The notes below the pieces were generated by a model, which was given only the letters and a program-made list of their open reading frames with translations, ran no database searches and had not been told where the DNA came from. Below, one piece after another: positions 1 to 7,795 of a stretch of DNA of 34,470 nucleotides. The stretch's first letter is position 1. Every line of letters starts with the position of its first letter. A program made the translations under genes and the position numbers. The stretch is from Terriglobia bacterium (GTDB lineage Bacteria; Acidobacteriota; Terriglobia; Acidiferrales; UBA7541): assembly GCA_020073485.1 (NCBI GenBank), contig JAIQFB010000011.1:114046-148515 (forward strand). Direction: 5' to 3'.

Positions 1-118
1 TGTTGAACGGAGCGGCCGTGGCGCCCTGCGCCCAGGCCCTGGCGTTTCCAAATGCGAATACACCCACGGCAACAGCGAACATCACCGCTGCACGAAACAA
101 TCCTGCACGTGTCTTCAT
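1..118 (-). CDS. N-terminus of a secreted protein (partial, runs off left edge)
   Basis: Reading leftward from an ATG at 118 there is an open frame of 39 codons to the window edge. The peptide begins MKTRAGLFRAAVMFAVAVG and continues to an ARAWAQG stretch. This is a classic Sec signal peptide: a basic n-region, a hydrophobic core of about 15 residues and an Ala-x-Ala-type cleavage region near residue 30. A purine-rich Shine-Dalgarno (GGAG and AGGAG within 119-141) precedes the ATG. The mature protein lies outside the window, so its function cannot be named. The gene is divergent from the pirin gene, and the 277-base gap between them probably holds both promoters, although I could not identify convincing -35/-10 boxes. 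Confidence 0.75.
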   Translation of the reverse strand, partial: MKTRAGLFRAAVMFAVAVGVFAFGNARAWAQGATAAPFN

Positions 119-395
119 TTTCCTTTTCTCCTCTTCTCCAAAGAATCTTTGATTTTGCGGACAGAATGCCCGCATTCCGGAAAGCCCTGCGCACCGCGAC
201 ATAGAATTCCCTACCGGGAATCACCCGCCCCGGGACTGTACACCCACAGGGGTCAGACGCGCAAAGGTCTGTACCCGTTTCGTGGATTAAGCAATCAGAA
301 CCCGGATACTTTATTCGACAGTTATAGGGAGAAGACCTGGATTTGGCAGCCCAATGTTCGTTGGAGTAGACTCACTATTCGCAAAGGGGGCCACC

Positions 396-1301
396 ATGTC
401 CATCCGTCCCGTCAAGCGCCTGATCAAATCCAAGCCCACACTGGAAGGCGCCGGCGTGCACCTGCGCCGCGCGTTCGGCTTCGGCAACACCTCCGACTTC
501 GACCCGTTTCTTCTGCTCGACGATTTCCGCAACGACGTGCCGGAGGATTATCTGGCGGGATTTCCCTGGCATCCGCACCGCGGCATCGAGACGATCACCT
601 ACGTACTGACCGGAACGGTCGAGCACGGCGACAGCATGGGCAATCATGGCTCCATCGCTTCCGGTGACGTCCAGTGGATGACCGCAGGCAGCGGCATCAT
701 TCATCAGGAAATGCCCAAGGGCGATCACGCCGGACGCATGCATGGTTTTCAGCTTTGGGCGAATCTCCCTGCGGCGATGAAAATGACGCCGCCGCGCTAT
801 CAGGAAGTAAAGTCAGAGGAAATCCCCGTGGTCACCGACGACGACGGCACGCACGTGCGCCTGGTGTGCGGAAAATTCTGGGGCAAGACCGGCCCGGTCA
901 CCGGCATCGCCACCGATCCCATTTATATCGACGTGTCCGTGCCGCCGGGACATCGCAAATCGCTTCCCGTCGAAACCACGCGCCATGCTTTCGCTTACGT
1001 GTTCGCCGGCTCAGGAAAATTCTGCAACGCGTCGGAACCTCTCGAAGTGCCCACCGAGGCGGTCGGCTGGGCGGATACCCATCCTCCGGCTTCGGCCGAC
1101 AATCGCTCGCTGGTCCTGTTCGATCGCGGCGACGAAGTGATGGTACAGGCCGGCGACGACGGCATTCGCTTTCTGCTGGTTTCGGGAAAGCCGCTGGAGG
1201 AGCCGGTCGCGTGGTACGGCCCCATCGTGATGAACACACAGGAGCAACTGAGGCAAGCATTTCAGGAAATCGATAAAGGGACGTTTCTGAAGGCCAAGTA
1301 G
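396..1301 (+). CDS. Pirin family protein
   Basis: 301-residue bicupin protein of the pirin family, close to the usual 230-310 residue length. The N-terminal cupin carries the family metal site: HPHRGIET supplies H59 and H61, and the later IIHQEMP supplies H103 and E105, the same H-x-H plus H-x-E arrangement as human pirin (H56, H58, H101, E103). A second cupin-like half follows from about residue 170. Pirins bind Fe; some bacterial members oxidise quercetin and others act as redox sensors or partners of metabolic enzymes, so the substrate here is unknown. The frame is open from an ATG at 354, but the ATG at 396 has an AAAGGGGG ribosome site 5 bases upstream and begins right at the conserved domain, so I prefer it. 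No partner gene is adjacent on this strand. Confidence 0.93.
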   Translation: MSIRPVKRLIKSKPTLEGAGVHLRRAFGFGNTSDFDPFLLLDDFRNDVPEDYLAGFPWHPHRGIETITYVLTGTVEHGDSMGNHGSIASGDVQWMTAGSGIIHQEMPKGDHAGRMHGFQLWANLPAAMKMTPPRYQEVKSEEIPVVTDDDGTHVRLVCGKFWGKTGPVTGIATDPIYIDVSVPPGHRKSLPVETTRHAFAYVFAGSGKFCNASEPLEVPTEAVGWADTHPPASADNRSLVLFDRGDEVMVQAGDDGIRFLLVSGKPLEEPVAWYGPIVMNTQEQLRQAFQEIDKGTFLKAK

Positions 1302-1330
1302 AAGGGGCTCCAGCCTGTTTGGTTTTAGCC
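1298..1330 (+). repeat. Half-site of dispersed palindrome family A
   Basis: Overlapping the pirin stop codon is a GTAG-initiated block with the core CTCCAGCCTGTTTGG. It matches one arm of the complete palindromes at 5095-5172 and 7796-7871 (core CTTCAGCCTGT). No matching right arm follows within 200 bases, so this looks like a solitary or decayed half-element. Confidence 0.5.
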
Positions 1331-1790
1331 TTTCGATTTCCAGCTCTAACTCTAACAAGATGAACGAGTTGCGAAAGGGCTTCTCTTGTGTCGTTCCGGC
1401 TCTCAGCTGGGATCTTGATAAACGCGACGAAGACTCCCTGTTCGGCGCGCGTGTTTCATGCCCTCGACACCCATGGTGACCAAGAGAATCCAGCCCGGCC
1501 GCGCTTGCGACGCAACATCCAATGATCGTCAATCTAGTATTCCTTGATACGACACAGTCCATTGTGCGACGCGCAGTTACGTGAAAACATTTAGGGAGTG
1601 GAACTTTATGTTGCCCACTCGTCGGAACAGATTAGTCAGGTATTTCGTCACCATAGTGGATAGAGGAGTCCCAGCTCCAATGCTACTTGCGCATTGCGAA
1701 AGTCAAAGCGGGAAAGCCGGCATCCGTCTTCTTACCGTGACAGGTCTCGCCGTTCATCGAAAGACAAATTCCTACAACAACCGCCCGGGA
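1331..1790. other. Gene-poor stretch before the pseudopilin gene
   Basis: About 460 bases with no gene I can support. The pseudopilin frame is open back to a GTG at 1581 and has an ATG at 1608 with an AGGGAG ribosome site. However, its codons between 1608 and 1790 include many that are rare in this window (TTA, ATA, AGA, AGG, CTA) and show no third-position GC bias, so I read this part as non-coding or 5' leader. No clear promoter or hairpin was recognised. Confidence 0.4.
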
Positions 1791-2282
1791 ATGGCCTGCT
1801 CCCGCTCAAAGCAACGAACGCGAGGCAAAGGCAGCGACGAAATCCGCGGATTTTCGCTGGTCGAATTGTTGATCGCCATGGCCGTCCTCATGGTGATTTC
1901 GGCGATCGCCATCCCCCACCTGGTCTCCGCGGTCGATTCCGCGAGGAATGCGAAAGCCGTGGGCGACATCAAGTCCATTGAGACCGACATTCTTGGGTAC
2001 GAATCGACGAACGGAATGTTGCCGGACAGTCTTGCGCAAATCGGCGACGACAAGATTCTCGACCCCTGGAAAAATCCATACCAGTACCTGAACCACACGG
2101 ACTCTCAGGGAAATGGACAACTGCGACAAGACCGTTTTCTTGTACCGCTCAACTCGGATTATGACCTGTACAGTTTGGGAAAAGACGGCCAGACCGCCCA
2201 GCCGATTACGGCCGCCACCAGTCAAGATGACGTCATCCGGGTGGGGAGTTCGGGTTATATCGGTCTCGCTTCCCAATTCTGA
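1791..2282 (+). CDS. Type II secretion/type IV pilus-like pseudopilin (GspG-like)
   Basis: A 163-residue prepilin-like protein. A basic leader of 20 residues ends in Gly, followed by FSLVELLIAMAVLMVISAIA. This is the canonical prepilin peptidase site (G before F, mature Glu at position 5) plus the hydrophobic assembly helix. The C-terminal part, with DPWKNPYQYLN and DYDLYSLGKDG, follows the GspG/major pseudopilin pattern, in which a DPWG-type turn and a YDLYSLGxDG loop bind calcium. Such subunits polymerise into the short pseudopilus of type II secretion or related systems. Start: the ATG at 1791 gives a normal leader length; an ATG at 1608 has a better ribosome site but would make an 81-residue leader. 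No other secretion genes are in the window, so this is an orphan subunit. Local GC is lower than in the flanks. Confidence 0.82.
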   Translation: MACSRSKQRTRGKGSDEIRGFSLVELLIAMAVLMVISAIAIPHLVSAVDSARNAKAVGDIKSIETDILGYESTNGMLPDSLAQIGDDKILDPWKNPYQYLNHTDSQGNGQLRQDRFLVPLNSDYDLYSLGKDGQTAQPITAATSQDDVIRVGSSGYIGLASQF

Positions 2283-2327
2283 TCCGCGAATGATGAGTTG
2301 ACGATCGAAAGCGCAATTTTGCCGAAC

Positions 2328-2834
2328 ATGAATGGGCGAAGCACAAGGATACGCAAGGAGCCGGAATCGAAGTCAGCTTACTCCGGGACTGATCAAATGA
2401 CGACACGTGCCAGCATGGAAACGCAAGAAACGAATCGTCCAGGTGGGTTGAAGCAAACGCTTATAGACTGGGCCCCCGTCGAAATCACGATTGTTTTTTT
2501 AGCTCTTCTGGCGGCGTTGACCTGGCAGGATCCAGCTCATAAACGCCTTCCCGATGAACTCGTGGGAGAATGGCGCACGACGGATCAAGTTTATGCCGAC
2601 CGCGCCCTTATATTGGATCAGGTCTGCATCACCTTCACGACGGGTGAGAGTACGCTTTCCGTTGGTTTCATCAAGGATGTGAAGCAAATTCCCGACGGAA
2701 ACCGCATTCTTTACACCGTTTCCTACACTGTCGATGATGTGCCAAATCAAGTCTCGTTTTATTACGACGCGAGTAATGGACTTTCGTTCAAGAACCAGGC
2801 AAAGGTCGTTTGGAAAAAGACCCAGGGCAGTTGA
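2328..2834 (+). CDS. Small single-pass membrane protein with beta-rich exported domain
   Basis: Not recognised as a named family. The frame is open from a TTG at 2298, with ATGs at 2328 and 2397; none has a strong ribosome site, so the start is uncertain. The chain has a polar N-terminus, one membrane segment (VEITIVFLALLAALTW), then about 95 residues beginning LPDELVGEWRTTD. That opening and the alternating short strands afterwards (ITFTTGESTLSVGF, RILYTVSYTVDD, QVSFYYDASNGLSF) resemble lipocalin-like stress or carrier domains that start with a GxW motif; this is an inference from pattern only. It follows the pseudopilin by about 45 bases in the same direction and could be cotranscribed with it. 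GC is near 50 percent in the 60-base line I counted, below the rest of the window. Confidence 0.6.
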   Translation: MNGRSTRIRKEPESKSAYSGTDQMTTRASMETQETNRPGGLKQTLIDWAPVEITIVFLALLAALTWQDPAHKRLPDELVGEWRTTDQVYADRALILDQVCITFTTGESTLSVGFIKDVKQIPDGNRILYTVSYTVDDVPNQVSFYYDASNGLSFKNQAKVVWKKTQGS

Positions 2835-2851
2835 CCTTCGCGCACCAGACC

Positions 2852-2877
2852 CCGGGAGATGCCATCCGCGCTCCCGG
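2852..2877. terminator. Hairpin between convergent genes, possible bidirectional terminator
   Basis: CCGGGAG at 2852-2858 pairs perfectly with CTCCCGG at 2871-2877 across a 12-base loop. It sits in the 55-base gap between the convergent genes ending at 2834 and 2890, where a shared terminator would be expected. It has no U-tract on either side, so intrinsic termination is only a possibility. Confidence 0.4.
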
Positions 2878-2889
2878 CGAACCGAAAGA

Positions 2890-4191
2890 TCAAACCTCTA
2901 GATTTGCCAGGTCCTCATCCTTGGTCTCACGAATCATCATCAGCCCTAGGAACGTCAGCACTGCCGAAGCGCACAGGTAGTAGCCCACGTACTGCAACCC
3001 ATAATTCTTGGCCAGGTACGTGGCAATGTACGGCGCCAGCGACGCGCCCAGAATTCCCGCAAAGTTGAACGAAAGCGAACTCCCCGTATAGCGCACCGCC
3101 GTCGGAAACATTTCCGATAGCACCGTGCCGAGCGGCCCGTACGTCAGCCCCATCAAGGACAATCCCAGGGCCATCGCCGCAACCGCGCCCGCCGTTCCCG
3201 CCGAAAAAATCGGGGCCAGCACCAGGCCGAACACGCCGATCGACGCGGTGATCCACAGCAGCGTGCTGCGCCGGCCGCGCTCGGCGAGAATCGCGGAGAT
3301 CGGAATCGTCAGCGCGAAGAAGGAAATGCAGAACAGCTGCATCAGCAGAAATTTCTCGCGGCCAAAGCCGAGCGCACCCGTGCCCCACGACAACGCGAAA
3401 ACCGTCATCAGATAAAAGAGCACAAACGTCGCAATGCATACCATCGTCCCGGCCACCAGCGATTTGGCGTGATTCCGAAACACCACTACCATGGGCACCT
3501 TCACCTGTTCGCGCCGCTCCAGCGCTTCCTGGAACACGGGCGTTTCCGTGATCGTCAGCCGCACGTAGAGCCCCAGAAATACCAGCACCGCGCTGGCCAG
3601 AAACGGCAGGCGCCAGCCAAACGCGAAAAATTGCGCGTTCGTAAGCCACCGCGAGAGCGCCAGAAAGACGCCGCCGGAAAGGAAAAATCCGACCGGCGCG
3701 CCAAGCTGCGGGAACATGCCGTACCAGGCGCGCTTGCCCGCGGGCGCGTTCTCAATCGCCAGAAGGACCGCGCCTCCCCATTCGCCGCCAAGCCCGAGTC
3801 CCTGGCCGAACCGGCACAGCGCCAAGAGCAGCGGCGCCGCAAAGCCGATGGTGCCGTATGTTGGCAAGGCCCCAATGGCGACGGTCGAAAGCCCCATGGT
3901 CGATAGCGCCACCACTAGCGTCGTCTTGCGCCCGATGCGGTCGCCGAAATGGCCGAATAGCGCCGAGCCCACCGGCCGCGCCAGAAACGCGATTCCGAAC
4001 GTCGCGAGCGAAGCCAGTGTGGCCGAGGCCGGATCGGTCGCCGGGAAAAATAAGCGGGGGAAGACCAGCACGGCCGCGGTCGCGTAAATATAGAAGTCAA
4101 AGAACTCGATGGTCGTGCCGATCAGGCTGGCGAACAGCACCTGCCGCGGCGAGTTAATCTGCGTATCCGTTGTGGCGTGATCTTTGCTCAT
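2890..4191 (-). CDS. MFS transporter, metabolite:H+ symporter (MHS) type
   Basis: 433-residue major facilitator with about twelve hydrophobic segments, the standard size for the MHS subfamily (proline/betaine ProP, shikimate ShiA, citrate, alpha-ketoglutarate permeases). Family marks seen: IGTTIEFFDFYIY in the first helix, the loop 2-3 motif GHFGDRIGRK (GxxxDRxGRK), and the MHS signature GLGLGGEWGGAVLLAIENAP between helices 4 and 5. Substrate cannot be told from sequence; proton-coupled uptake of a small organic acid or zwitterion is usual. The frame is open up to an ATG at 4272, but the ATG at 4191 gives the normal MHS N-terminus (MSKDHATTDTQINSPRQ). Its AGGA abuts the start codon, so initiation may be weak. 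It appears monocistronic. Confidence 0.9.
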   Translation of the reverse strand: MSKDHATTDTQINSPRQVLFASLIGTTIEFFDFYIYATAAVLVFPRLFFPATDPASATLASLATFGIAFLARPVGSALFGHFGDRIGRKTTLVVALSTMGLSTVAIGALPTYGTIGFAAPLLLALCRFGQGLGLGGEWGGAVLLAIENAPAGKRAWYGMFPQLGAPVGFFLSGGVFLALSRWLTNAQFFAFGWRLPFLASAVLVFLGLYVRLTITETPVFQEALERREQVKVPMVVVFRNHAKSLVAGTMVCIATFVLFYLMTVFALSWGTGALGFGREKFLLMQLFCISFFALTIPISAILAERGRRSTLLWITASIGVFGLVLAPIFSAGTAGAVAAMALGLSLMGLTYGPLGTVLSEMFPTAVRYTGSSLSFNFAGILGASLAPYIATYLAKNYGLQYVGYYLCASAVLTFLGLMMIRETKDEDLANLEV

Positions 4192-4329
4192 TCCTGTGTT
4201 GTCGCCCGGCGCTTCCAGATATATAAAGATGGGGCTGTAATTTATACACCAGAGATTACATTGCGGGGCCACTTTGTTGTTGGTCCGGCGACGAATCGAG
4301 TTAGCAGGCTCGGAAAAACCACTCCTTTT

Positions 4330-4420
4330 CCGTCATTCCGAGCGGAGCGAGGAATCCCTCTTCGATTGAATCCCAGGAAAGGAGGGATTCCTCGGCGAAA
4401 GACGCGCCTTGGAACGACGG
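4330..4420. repeat. Imperfect inverted repeat (palindrome family D)
   Basis: The left arm at 4330-4360 begins CCGTCATTCCGAGCG and ends GAGGAATCCCTC. The right arm at 4382-4420 begins GAGGGATTCCTCGG and ends GGAACGACGG. The ends and the inner GAGGAATCCCTC pair almost perfectly, giving a long hairpin with a short A/T-rich loop. The wording (CGTCATTCCGAGC...GAGGAATC) is of the kind commonly met as dispersed intergenic repeats in soil bacteria; that is from general knowledge. It is the main content of the 378-base gap between the MFS and DinB genes. The rest of that gap, 4421-4569, is AT-rich and probably holds the dinB promoter. Confidence 0.65.
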
Positions 4421-4569
4421 TGTTTTGAATCTTTGCGGAGCCTCTCGAGTTGACGCATGCATGTGAACCTTGACCGGCGAAATATATTAGTTTCGCTTTA
4501 TCTTCGCCTTGCGTTGTGCTATTCTCCCCGGCACTGCGGTCCACCGCAAAGATCACATTGGAGGTCAGT

Positions 4570-5085
4570 ATGTCCATCGCACAATCGCTTTTGCCGGAAT
4601 TCGATCAAGAAATGAAGAGCACTCGCAAGCTTCTGGAGTGCGTGCCAGACGGAAAATTCGACTATAAGCCCCACGAAAGATCGATGTCGCTCGGCCGCTT
4701 GGCCGCGCACGTGGGGGAAATGCCCAGCTATGTCATCGGCACGCTCACCATGGAACGGCTGGATTTCACCGGCGACGAAAAGCCGTTCGCGCCGGCCACG
4801 CGCCAGGAACTGCTCGACGCCTTCGACAAGTACGTCGCGCAGGCCCGCGAGTTGCTCTCCAAGGCCACCGACGAGGACCTCGCAAAGGTTTGGACGCTCA
4901 CCTATAAAGGCCAGCAGGTATTTGCAATGCCCCGCGCAGCAGTGCTGCGTACCATGGTTCTAAGCCACCTGATCCACCATCGCGGCCAGCTCGGCGTCTA
5001 CCTGCGCATGAACAACGTCGAGTTCCCCGGCATGTACGGCCCCTCGGCCGACGAAATGAAGAAATGGGAAGCAGCCAGCGCGTAA
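4570..5085 (+). CDS. DinB-fold (YfiT/DinB superfamily) protein
   Basis: 171-residue four-helix-bundle protein of the DinB family, of typical length. The metal-binding triad is visible: H47 in LAAHVGEMP, and H133 and H137 in SHLIHHRGQLGVYLR, the usual H...HxxxH arrangement. Members include thiol-dependent S-transferases (bacillithiol, mycothiol), but most have no assigned reaction, and the original DinB name only reflects damage induction in Bacillus. The start is the ATG at 4570 because a GGAGG lies 5 bases before it; an upstream ATG at 4516 would add 18 non-conserved residues. It appears to be a single-gene unit, followed at once by a palindromic repeat that may act as its terminator. Confidence 0.92.
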   Translation: MSIAQSLLPEFDQEMKSTRKLLECVPDGKFDYKPHERSMSLGRLAAHVGEMPSYVIGTLTMERLDFTGDEKPFAPATRQELLDAFDKYVAQARELLSKATDEDLAKVWTLTYKGQQVFAMPRAAVLRTMVLSHLIHHRGQLGVYLRMNNVEFPGMYGPSADEMKKWEAASA

Positions 5086-5094
5086 CGCAAGAAG

Positions 5095-5172
5095 GTAGAA
5101 TAGGCTTCAGCCTGTTTGCCTTTCCTATCGGCAATCAAAGCGTTGCCGAAGGCAGACAGGCTGAAGTCGTAG
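5095..5172. repeat. Complete palindrome of family A
   Basis: The left arm 5095-5120 starts GTAG and contains GGCTTCAGCCTGTTTGCC. The right arm 5151-5172 contains GGCAGACAGGCTGAAG and ends CGTAG. The inner 16-19 bases pair almost perfectly around a 30-base loop. It lies 10 bases after the DinB stop codon. The same core recurs at 7796-7871 and as a half-site at 1298-1330. Confidence 0.7.
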
Positions 5173-5368
5173 ATCCCGACACAGTCAGGCCCTGATCTAC
5201 TTGATTCCAGTCCTGGTTCCCAAAATGACTTGCACGCTTGGGGGCAGGGGTGTATACCTCTGCCCCAAGAGCCTTCCAAAAGGAGGCCCACGGCCCTTCG
5301 GCGGTCAAACCTGAAAAGTTTGAGCCGCCCAATCACCCTTCGAAAATCTGAACATTGGAGGAAGTCCC

Positions 5369-5713
5369 ATGCCCCTATTTCTGACCCAGGTTTCCTACAC
5401 CGATCAAGCATGGCAATCTCTTGTTGCCAATCCTCAAAATCGCGCCGAGGCGCTTCGTCCGGTCCTCGAGAAACTCGGCGGGCGGGTCGTCAATGCGTGG
5501 TTCGCGTTTGGCGATTACGACATCGTTCTCGTCTCCGAACTGCCCGACAACGTCAGCGCCGCCGCTTTGGCCATCGCGGTTTCCGCGGGGGGCGCTTGCA
5601 AATCGGTCAAGACCACTCCCCTGATGGACACTTCGGAAGGTCTCGAAGCCCTCAGGAAGGCGGCGGCTTCCGGCTATCGCGCTCCAGCAGGCACCCGAAG
5701 CGCAAACGCTTAA
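5369..5713 (+). CDS. GYD domain-containing protein
   Basis: 114 residues, the normal size for a stand-alone GYD domain (a dimeric ferredoxin-like alpha/beta barrel fold). The naming motif appears as FGDYDIVLVSELPD (GDYD at 48-51), preceded by LEKLGGRVVNAWFA, as in family members that sense or bind small molecules; biochemical function is unknown. A GGAGG followed by eight bases precedes the ATG at 5369, so the start is well supported. The last 15 residues (RAPAGTRSANA) are a low-complexity tail. The stop codon is only a few bases ahead of the structured element at 5716-5884. Confidence 0.88.
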   Translation: MPLFLTQVSYTDQAWQSLVANPQNRAEALRPVLEKLGGRVVNAWFAFGDYDIVLVSELPDNVSAAALAIAVSAGGACKSVKTTPLMDTSEGLEALRKAAASGYRAPAGTRSANA

Positions 5714-5715
5714 GC

Positions 5716-5884
5716 GCGTGGGGTGTGCCAGTCCCGATTTTACGCGAATTAGAAAGCTGCCCGCCCAAAAGCGGGTGGTTCAGCTTGAATGTTCACCGTG
5801 AACGGCCGATACCAAGGCAACCCACGCAACAACGAGATGGTTTTGCAGAGGCCACTCCGTCCCGTGATCTTCGGGACGGAGTGG
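5716..5884 (+). ncRNA. Candidate structured RNA or 5' leader ahead of ribBA
   Basis: The 297-base gap between the GYD gene and ribBA has nested complementarity that the neighbouring genes do not explain. GCGTGGG (5716-5722) pairs with CCCACGC (5821-5827), and TGCC (5726-5729) with GGCA (5816-5819), making a closing stem. Inside it are an AAGCTG/CAGCTT stem enclosing CCCGC/GCGGG with an AAAA loop (about 5754-5786), and a perfect GTTCAC-c-GTGAAC palindrome (5791-5803). After the closing stem comes a perfect 13-bp hairpin (5852-5884). An aptamer-like multibranch domain followed by a strong hairpin resembles a riboswitch or attenuator, or a free small RNA with its terminator. The FMN riboswitch consensus expected before riboflavin genes is not recognisable. 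Conservation is untested. Confidence 0.4.
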
Positions 5885-5890
5885 GCATGT
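5852..5890 (+). terminator. Strong 13-bp hairpin, terminator-like
   Basis: CCACTCCGTCCCG (5852-5864) pairs without mismatch with CGGGACGGAGTGG (5872-5884) across a 7-base loop, then GCATGTTTTGATT follows. The stem is strong, but the T-run is short and starts five bases after the stem, so termination is likely but not certain. It lies 126 bases before the ribBA start. Confidence 0.5.
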
Positions 5891-6010
5891 TTTGATTGCA
5901 GATGATCCACTTCCATCGCCTGCCCCAGCTTGCCGCAACATGTCGGATTCGGTATAGTCACAGAAGCCATCCAATTTTGGAATTTTAGGGCCAGGAGTTC
6001 TAACCGCGCC

Positions 6011-7192
6011 ATGTCCGGCGAACCTTTCGCGTTTGCAACCGTCGAGGAAGCCCTGGAGGAAATCCGTCAGGGCCGCCAAATCGTCCTGGTCGACGACGAA
6101 GACCGCGAAAATGAGGGCGACCTCACAATGGCGGCGGAAAAAATCACGCCCGAAGCGGTCAACTTCATGGCCAGGTACGGACGCGGCCTGGTCTGCCTGG
6201 CGCTGACCGAGGATCGCTGCGACGAGCTCGCGCTTCCGCTGATGACTCCAGTAAACACCTCCAATTACGGCACGGCGTTTACCGAATCGATCGACGCGCG
6301 GCGCGGCACCACCACCGGAATCAGCACTTCCGACCGGGCCATGACCATCTTAGCCGCGATCGGCCCCGCAACGCGCCCGGCGGATCTCGCCCGCCCCGGA
6401 CACATCTTCCCCCTGCGCGCCCGCAATGGCGGCGTGCTTGTTCGCGCGGGACAAACCGAGGCGTCCGTGGACCTGGCGCGCATCGCCGGGATGACCCCCG
6501 CCGGCGTGATCTGCGAAATCATGAATGACGACGGCACCATGGCTCGCGTGCCGCAACTCATCGAATTCTGCCGCACGCACGGGCTAAAGCTGCTGACCGT
6601 CGCGGAACTGATTCGCTACCGCATGAGGAATGAGCGCTACGTCCGCCGCGTCGCCGAAGCCGCGCTGCCCACGCGCTACGGCAATTTCCGCATGATTGCC
6701 TATGCCTCGGACGTCGACCGCGAGCAGCACATCGCCCTGGTCCGCGGAGATCTTTCGGGAGCCCCGCCGCTGGTCCGCGTGCACTCGCACTGCCTCACCG
6801 GAGACGTTTTCGCCTCCACCGAATGCGATTGCCACGAAATCATCGAGCGATCACTCGAAGCGATCGTCGCCGAGGATCGCGGCGTGCTCGTGTATCTGCA
6901 TCACACCGGGCGAGGCTTCGCAATCGATGCCGCTGCTCCCGCGCTGGGAGCGCTCCCGCAAATCCTCTATCACTCGCGCAACCAGCTCGACAAGGACATC
7001 GCCCGCCAGCGCATGATTCAGCACGAAAGCGGCATCGGCGCGCAAATTATGATCGATCTGGGTTTAAAGAGCTTGCGCGTCCTGACCAACCATCCGCGAA
7101 AAGTGGTGGCACTCGAAGGCTACGGCCTGACCATCGCCGAACAAGTTCCCCTCCTCACGAAATCGAAAAAGCACACGCACCAGGCACTGTAG
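6011..7192 (+). CDS. ribBA: RibBA: DHBP synthase / GTP cyclohydrolase II-like fusion
   Basis: 393-residue fusion for riboflavin synthesis. Residues about 8-203 are 3,4-dihydroxy-2-butanone-4-phosphate synthase (ribulose-5-phosphate to DHBP plus formate), with the Mg-binding [10 protein letters not shown] at 28-37, TGISTSDRA and PGHIFPLRA. Residues about 205-393 are GTP cyclohydrolase II-like: zinc ligands C261, C272 and C274 in [15 protein letters not shown] have the exact spacing of E. coli C54/C65/C67, and the C-terminal [16 protein letters not shown] is typical. However, the middle is altered: RQEGR-type residues read HHTGRGF, the DTVEANxxLG block is unrecognisable, and the positions matching E. 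coli D126 and R128 appear as I336 and H338. The cyclohydrolase half may therefore be changed or inactive. The start is the ATG at 6011, 13 bases after AGGAG; an upstream in-frame ATG at 5930 lacks support. Confidence 0.9.
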   Translation: MSGEPFAFATVEEALEEIRQGRQIVLVDDEDRENEGDLTMAAEKITPEAVNFMARYGRGLVCLALTEDRCDELALPLMTPVNTSNYGTAFTESIDARRGTTTGISTSDRAMTILAAIGPATRPADLARPGHIFPLRARNGGVLVRAGQTEASVDLARIAGMTPAGVICEIMNDDGTMARVPQLIEFCRTHGLKLLTVAELIRYRMRNERYVRRVAEAALPTRYGNFRMIAYASDVDREQHIALVRGDLSGAPPLVRVHSHCLTGDVFASTECDCHEIIERSLEAIVAEDRGVLVYLHHTGRGFAIDAAAPALGALPQILYHSRNQLDKDIARQRMIQHESGIGAQIMIDLGLKSLRVLTNHPRKVVALEGYGLTIAEQVPLLTKSKKHTHQAL

Positions 7193-7338
7193 CCTGTATT
7201 TCTTATTTATTTCAGCAGGCGGGCTTCCTAAGCTGCGGAAAATGCCGATTCGGAGCGGATTTTAGTAGCACGGGCATCCGCCGCGGCGGACCTGGGCGGT
7301 TTTTGCCAGAGTCCCTGAATCCGTGGCGGGAGCGCGGG

Positions 7339-7373
7339 CTACAAAATCGAACAGCCAAGAGTTCCTGTGCTAC
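7339..7373 (-). repeat. Half-site of dispersed palindrome family B
   Basis: On the minus strand this 35-base block begins GTAGCACAGGAACTCTTGGC and ends CGATTTTGTAG. It matches 30 of 35 positions of the block at 12788-12822 on the plus strand. It lies in the 244-base gap between ribBA and the ComEA-like gene; I see nothing else in that gap. Confidence 0.6.
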
Positions 7374-7436
7374 TCGACTTTGTTCGCAACCTGTTCACCC
7401 GCTGCGGGCAGCCGCAATCTTCCTAAGCGAAATCAA

Positions 7437-7784
7437 TCAAGGCGTCTTCTTGCTTGGAGGGCTGCTTTTCTGCGCGGGAGGGGTAGCGGGTGGAATCCCC
7501 AAAGTCACATACGGCCTGAGCGCATCGAGCTTCTTCTGACTGATGCCGCGGATTGCGAGCAAGTCCTCCACGCGCTTGAAGCGGCCCGTTTTTTGGCGCA
7601 TGTCGATGATTCGTTGCGCCGTCACCGCTCCCACACCGGGCAATTCCTGCAGCTCTTTCACGTTGGCAACATTCAAATCGATGGGTTTTGCGGGTGGCTG
7701 CTTTTGACCGCGCGCGGCAGCACAAAGAGCCACCATCACAAGGCAGAAAAATAATGCGCCGGTTGTACCCCGCATCGTTCGCAT
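7437..7784 (-). CDS. ComEA-like helix-hairpin-helix protein
   Basis: 115 residues. An N-terminal signal or anchor (residues about 8-24, GALFFCLVMVALCAAARGQ) is followed by a ComEA-type double helix-hairpin-helix: IDLNVANVKELQELPGVGAV then RFKRVEDLLAIRGISQKKL, and a Pro/Lys-rich tail. The LPGVG and IRGIS turns are the phosphate-backbone binding hairpins. ComEA proteins hold incoming DNA at the cell surface during natural transformation, but short exported HhH proteins of this kind also occur without competence genes, and none is nearby, so the role is inferred. The ATG at 7784 is used; another ATG lies at 7775, and the ribosome site is weak for both. Confidence 0.85.
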   Translation of the reverse strand: MRTMRGTTGALFFCLVMVALCAAARGQKQPPAKPIDLNVANVKELQELPGVGAVTAQRIIDMRQKTGRFKRVEDLLAIRGISQKKLDALRPYVTLGIPPATPPAQKSSPPSKKTP

Positions 7785-7795
7785 GATGGTTCTCA

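Noticed and set aside
354-395. Pirin start at the ATG at 354
   Set aside because: No ribosome site there, and the added 14 residues are not conserved; the ATG at 396 has a clear one.
5714-6010. FMN riboswitch upstream of ribBA
   Set aside because: The conserved FMN aptamer blocks (such as AGGGGC and CCCCACCGGCGGT-like segments) were looked for and not seen; structure is present but of a different kind.
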